7,147 nt of DNA, taken from contig DASWUD010000221.1 of NCBI GenBank assembly GCA_036401755.1, positions 1-7,147 of the forward strand. The letters are read 5' to 3'. Numbering within the stretch: position 1 is the first letter of the stretch; every line of letters begins with the position of its first letter. The translations under genes were made by a program, and so were the position numbers. Shown in pieces: positions 5,396-7,147 of the stretch. This DNA is from DASWUD01 sp036401755. Lineage in GTDB: Bacteria > Pseudomonadota > Gammaproteobacteria > Thiohalomonadales > Thiohalomonadaceae. A model generated the notes under the pieces. That model saw only the letters and a program-made list of their open reading frames with translations, was not told the DNA's origin and made no database searches.

Positions 5396-7147
5396 CTATT
5401 TTTTCAGGCGCGCAAACGCCTCGGCCATCGCCCCCAAGGAGCTGGCCGCCGGCTGACTGCTCTTCAGCTTCGCCTTGGGTGCCGGGCCACGGCCCATGCC
5501 GCTCTCCTGCGCGGCCGCCTGACGCGGGTCGTCGCTGAGGCGCATGGTCAGGCCAACGCGGCGGCGCTTCACATCCACCTCCATCACCTTGACCTTCACC
5601 ACGTCGCCCGCCTTGACCACTTCGCGCGGGTCCTTGACGAACTTGTCGGAGAGGGCAGAGATATGCACCAGGCCATCCTGATGGACGCCGATGTCGACAA
5701 AGGCGCCGAAGTTGGCCACGTTGGTCACCACCCCTTCGAGGATCATGCCGGGCTCCAGGTCCTTGAGATCCTCGACGCCGTCGCGGAAGGTGGCGGTCTT
5801 GAACTCGGGGCGTGGATCGCGCCCCGGCTTGTCCAGTTCGCGAATGATGTCGCGCACCGTCGGTTCACCGAAGCGCTCGTCGGTGTAGTCATTGGCCGCG
5901 AGTTTCGACAGGAAAGCGCTGTCACCGATCAGCGAACCGATGGCGCGCCCGCTTTTGGCGATGATCTTCTCCACCACCGGGTAGGCCTCGGGGTGGACCG
6001 CCGAGGCGTCGAGCGGATTGGCGCCGTTCATGATGCGCAGGAAGCCGGCGCATTGCTCGAACGCCTTTTCGCCGAGGCGGCTCACCTTGAGCAGCTGCTT
6101 GCGCTCCTGAAAGGCGCCGTGCTCGTCGCGCCATGCCACGATGTTGGCGGCGAGCGACGAGCTCAAGCCGGCCACGCGCGTCAGCAGCGCGGCCGAGGCG
6201 GTGTTGACATCGACGCCGACGGCGTTCACGCAATCCTCCACCACCGCATCGAGCGAGCGCGCCAATTTGGTCTGCGACACATCGTGCTGATACTGGCCGA
6301 CACCGATCGACTTGGGATCGATCTTCACCAGCTCGGCGAGCGGATCTTGCAAACGGCGCGCGATGGAGACGGCGCCGCGCAGCGAGACATCGAGCTCGGG
6401 GAACTCGCGGGCGGCCAGCTCCGAGGCGGAGTAGACCGAGGCGCCCGCCTCGCTCACCACGATCTTGGTGAGGTTGGCGCCCGGGCATTTCTTGATCAGC
6501 TCGGCGGCGAGGCGATCGGTCTCGCGCGAGGCAGTGCCGTTACCGATGCTGATCAGCTGCACCTTGTGCTTCTGCACCAGCGCCGCCAGCACCGCTAGCG
6601 ATTCGTCCCAGCGGTTCTGTGGTACGTGGGGATAGATGGTGGCGGTATCCACCAGCTTGCCAGTGACATCCACCACCGCCACCTTCACGCCGGTGCGCAG
6701 CCCCGGGTCGAGGCCGAGGGTGGCGCGCGGTCCGGCCGGTGCGGCGAGCAGCAGATCCTTGAGGTTGCGGGCGAAGACCTTGATCGCCTCCTCCTCGGCC
6801 TCCTCGCGCAGGCGGTTCTTCAGATCGGTATCGAGGTGGGTGAGGATCTTGACGCGCCACGCCCAGCGCACTGTCTCGCGCAGCCAGCTGTCGGCGGCGC
6901 GTCCCTTCTCCTCGATGCGATAGTGGTTGGCGATCATCACCTCGGCGGCGCTGGTGGCGCCAGGCTGGCTGCTCTCACCGGGCTGTTCGAGGGTGAGGTT
7001 GAGCACCCCCTCCTTGCGGCCGCGAAACAGCGCCAGCGCGCGGTGCGAGGGGAGCTTGTGAAACGGCTCGCGAAAATCGAAGTAGTCGGCGAACTTCTCC
7101 CCTTCGCTCTCCTTCCCCTCCACCACCTTGGAGACCAGCTCGGCGTT
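5396..7147 (-). CDS. tex: Tex (YhgF) RNA-binding transcription accessory protein, N-terminus missing
   Basis: Tex is a conserved cytoplasmic nucleic-acid-binding protein, named for its effect on toxin gene expression in Bordetella. The gene runs open through the right edge; 583 residues are visible, and since Tex is usually about 770-785 residues, roughly 190-200 at the N-terminus lie outside. Counting from the Val codon at 7126 as residue 1, the order is: the end of the N-terminal helical region with PSHRALALFRGRKEG (26-40); a YqgF-like RNase H fold beginning TLGLDPGLRTG (136-146); the SIGVGQYQHDV stretch (273-283); helix-hairpin-helix segments around VGVDVNTASAALLTRVAGLS (303-322) and FQERKQLLKV (339-348); and an S1 RNA-binding domain from GMILEGVVTNVANFGAFVDIG (460-480) to VGLTMRL (524-530). 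The tail is short and basic, ending RLKK. Stop is TAG at 5396-5398. The repeat begins 26 bases downstream. Confidence 0.96.
   Translation of the reverse strand, partial: NAELVSKVVEGKESEGEKFADYFDFREPFHKLPSHRALALFRGRKEGVLNLTLEQPGESSQPGATSAAEVMIANHYRIEEKGRAADSWLRETVRWAWRVKILTHLDTDLKNRLREEAEEEAIKVFARNLKDLLLAAPAGPRATLGLDPGLRTGVKVAVVDVTGKLVDTATIYPHVPQNRWDESLAVLAALVQKHKVQLISIGNGTASRETDRLAAELIKKCPGANLTKIVVSEAGASVYSASELAAREFPELDVSLRGAVSIARRLQDPLAELVKIDPKSIGVGQYQHDVSQTKLARSLDAVVEDCVNAVGVDVNTASAALLTRVAGLSSSLAANIVAWRDEHGAFQERKQLLKVSRLGEKAFEQCAGFLRIMNGANPLDASAVHPEAYPVVEKIIAKSGRAIGSLIGDSAFLSKLAANDYTDERFGEPTVRDIIRELDKPGRDPRPEFKTATFRDGVEDLKDLEPGMILEGVVTNVANFGAFVDIGVHQDGLVHISALSDKFVKDPREVVKAGDVVKVKVMEVDVKRRRVGLTMRLSDDPRQAAAQESGMGRGPAPKAKLKSSQPAASSLGAMAEAFARLKK

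Noticed and set aside
5390..6598. 402-residue plus-strand ORF opposite tex
   Set aside because: It is an antisense shadow with no domain motifs; the minus-strand frame encodes clear Tex domains.

Overview
The window looks like chromosomal DNA of a GC-rich gammaproteobacterium that oxidises reduced sulfur. The main clues are a complete soxB (periplasmic thiosulfohydrolase of the Sox pathway) and a ycgL family gene, which is typical of Gammaproteobacteria. A serB phosphoserine phosphatase and a Tex (YhgF) RNA-binding protein are housekeeping genes. The species cannot be fixed from sequence alone; a purple sulfur bacterium or a chemolithotrophic relative fits.

Layout, left to right. Positions 1-95 hold one end of a dispersed, hairpin-rich repeat that runs off the left edge. 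A rho-independent terminator (137-167) serves the leftward soxB gene (193-1971), whose product carries a twin-arginine signal. An AT-richer gap (1972-2260) separates soxB from a divergent rightward set: a small acidic unknown protein (2261-2470), a membrane-anchored Rieske-like protein whose first cluster motif is degenerate (2535-3008), and ycgL (3026-3277). serB (3280-4128) converges on ycgL with only two bases between the stop codons. A 137-base divergent gap follows, then a rightward gene for an exported protein made almost entirely of 38 consecutive pentapeptide repeats (4266-5015). Positions 5016-5395 hold no credible gene; most of this stretch is a second, inverted and longer copy of the repeat (about 5105-5370). 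The leftward tex gene (5396 to the right edge) is cut off at its N-terminus.

The genes do not form one pathway. soxB stands apart from any other sox gene in view and has its own terminator. The three rightward genes may form a small operon, since the second and third nearly touch. serB, the pentapeptide gene and tex look like independent units.

The most notable non-coding signal is the inverted repeat pair. Over 95 aligned bases the copies differ at 7 positions, and all 7 fall in hairpin loops or in the linker between hairpins, none in a stem. This suggests conservation of folded structure. The most notable protein signals are the degenerate Rieske domain and the uninterrupted exported pentapeptide helix. 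Nothing here amounts to a clearly new defence or mobile system.
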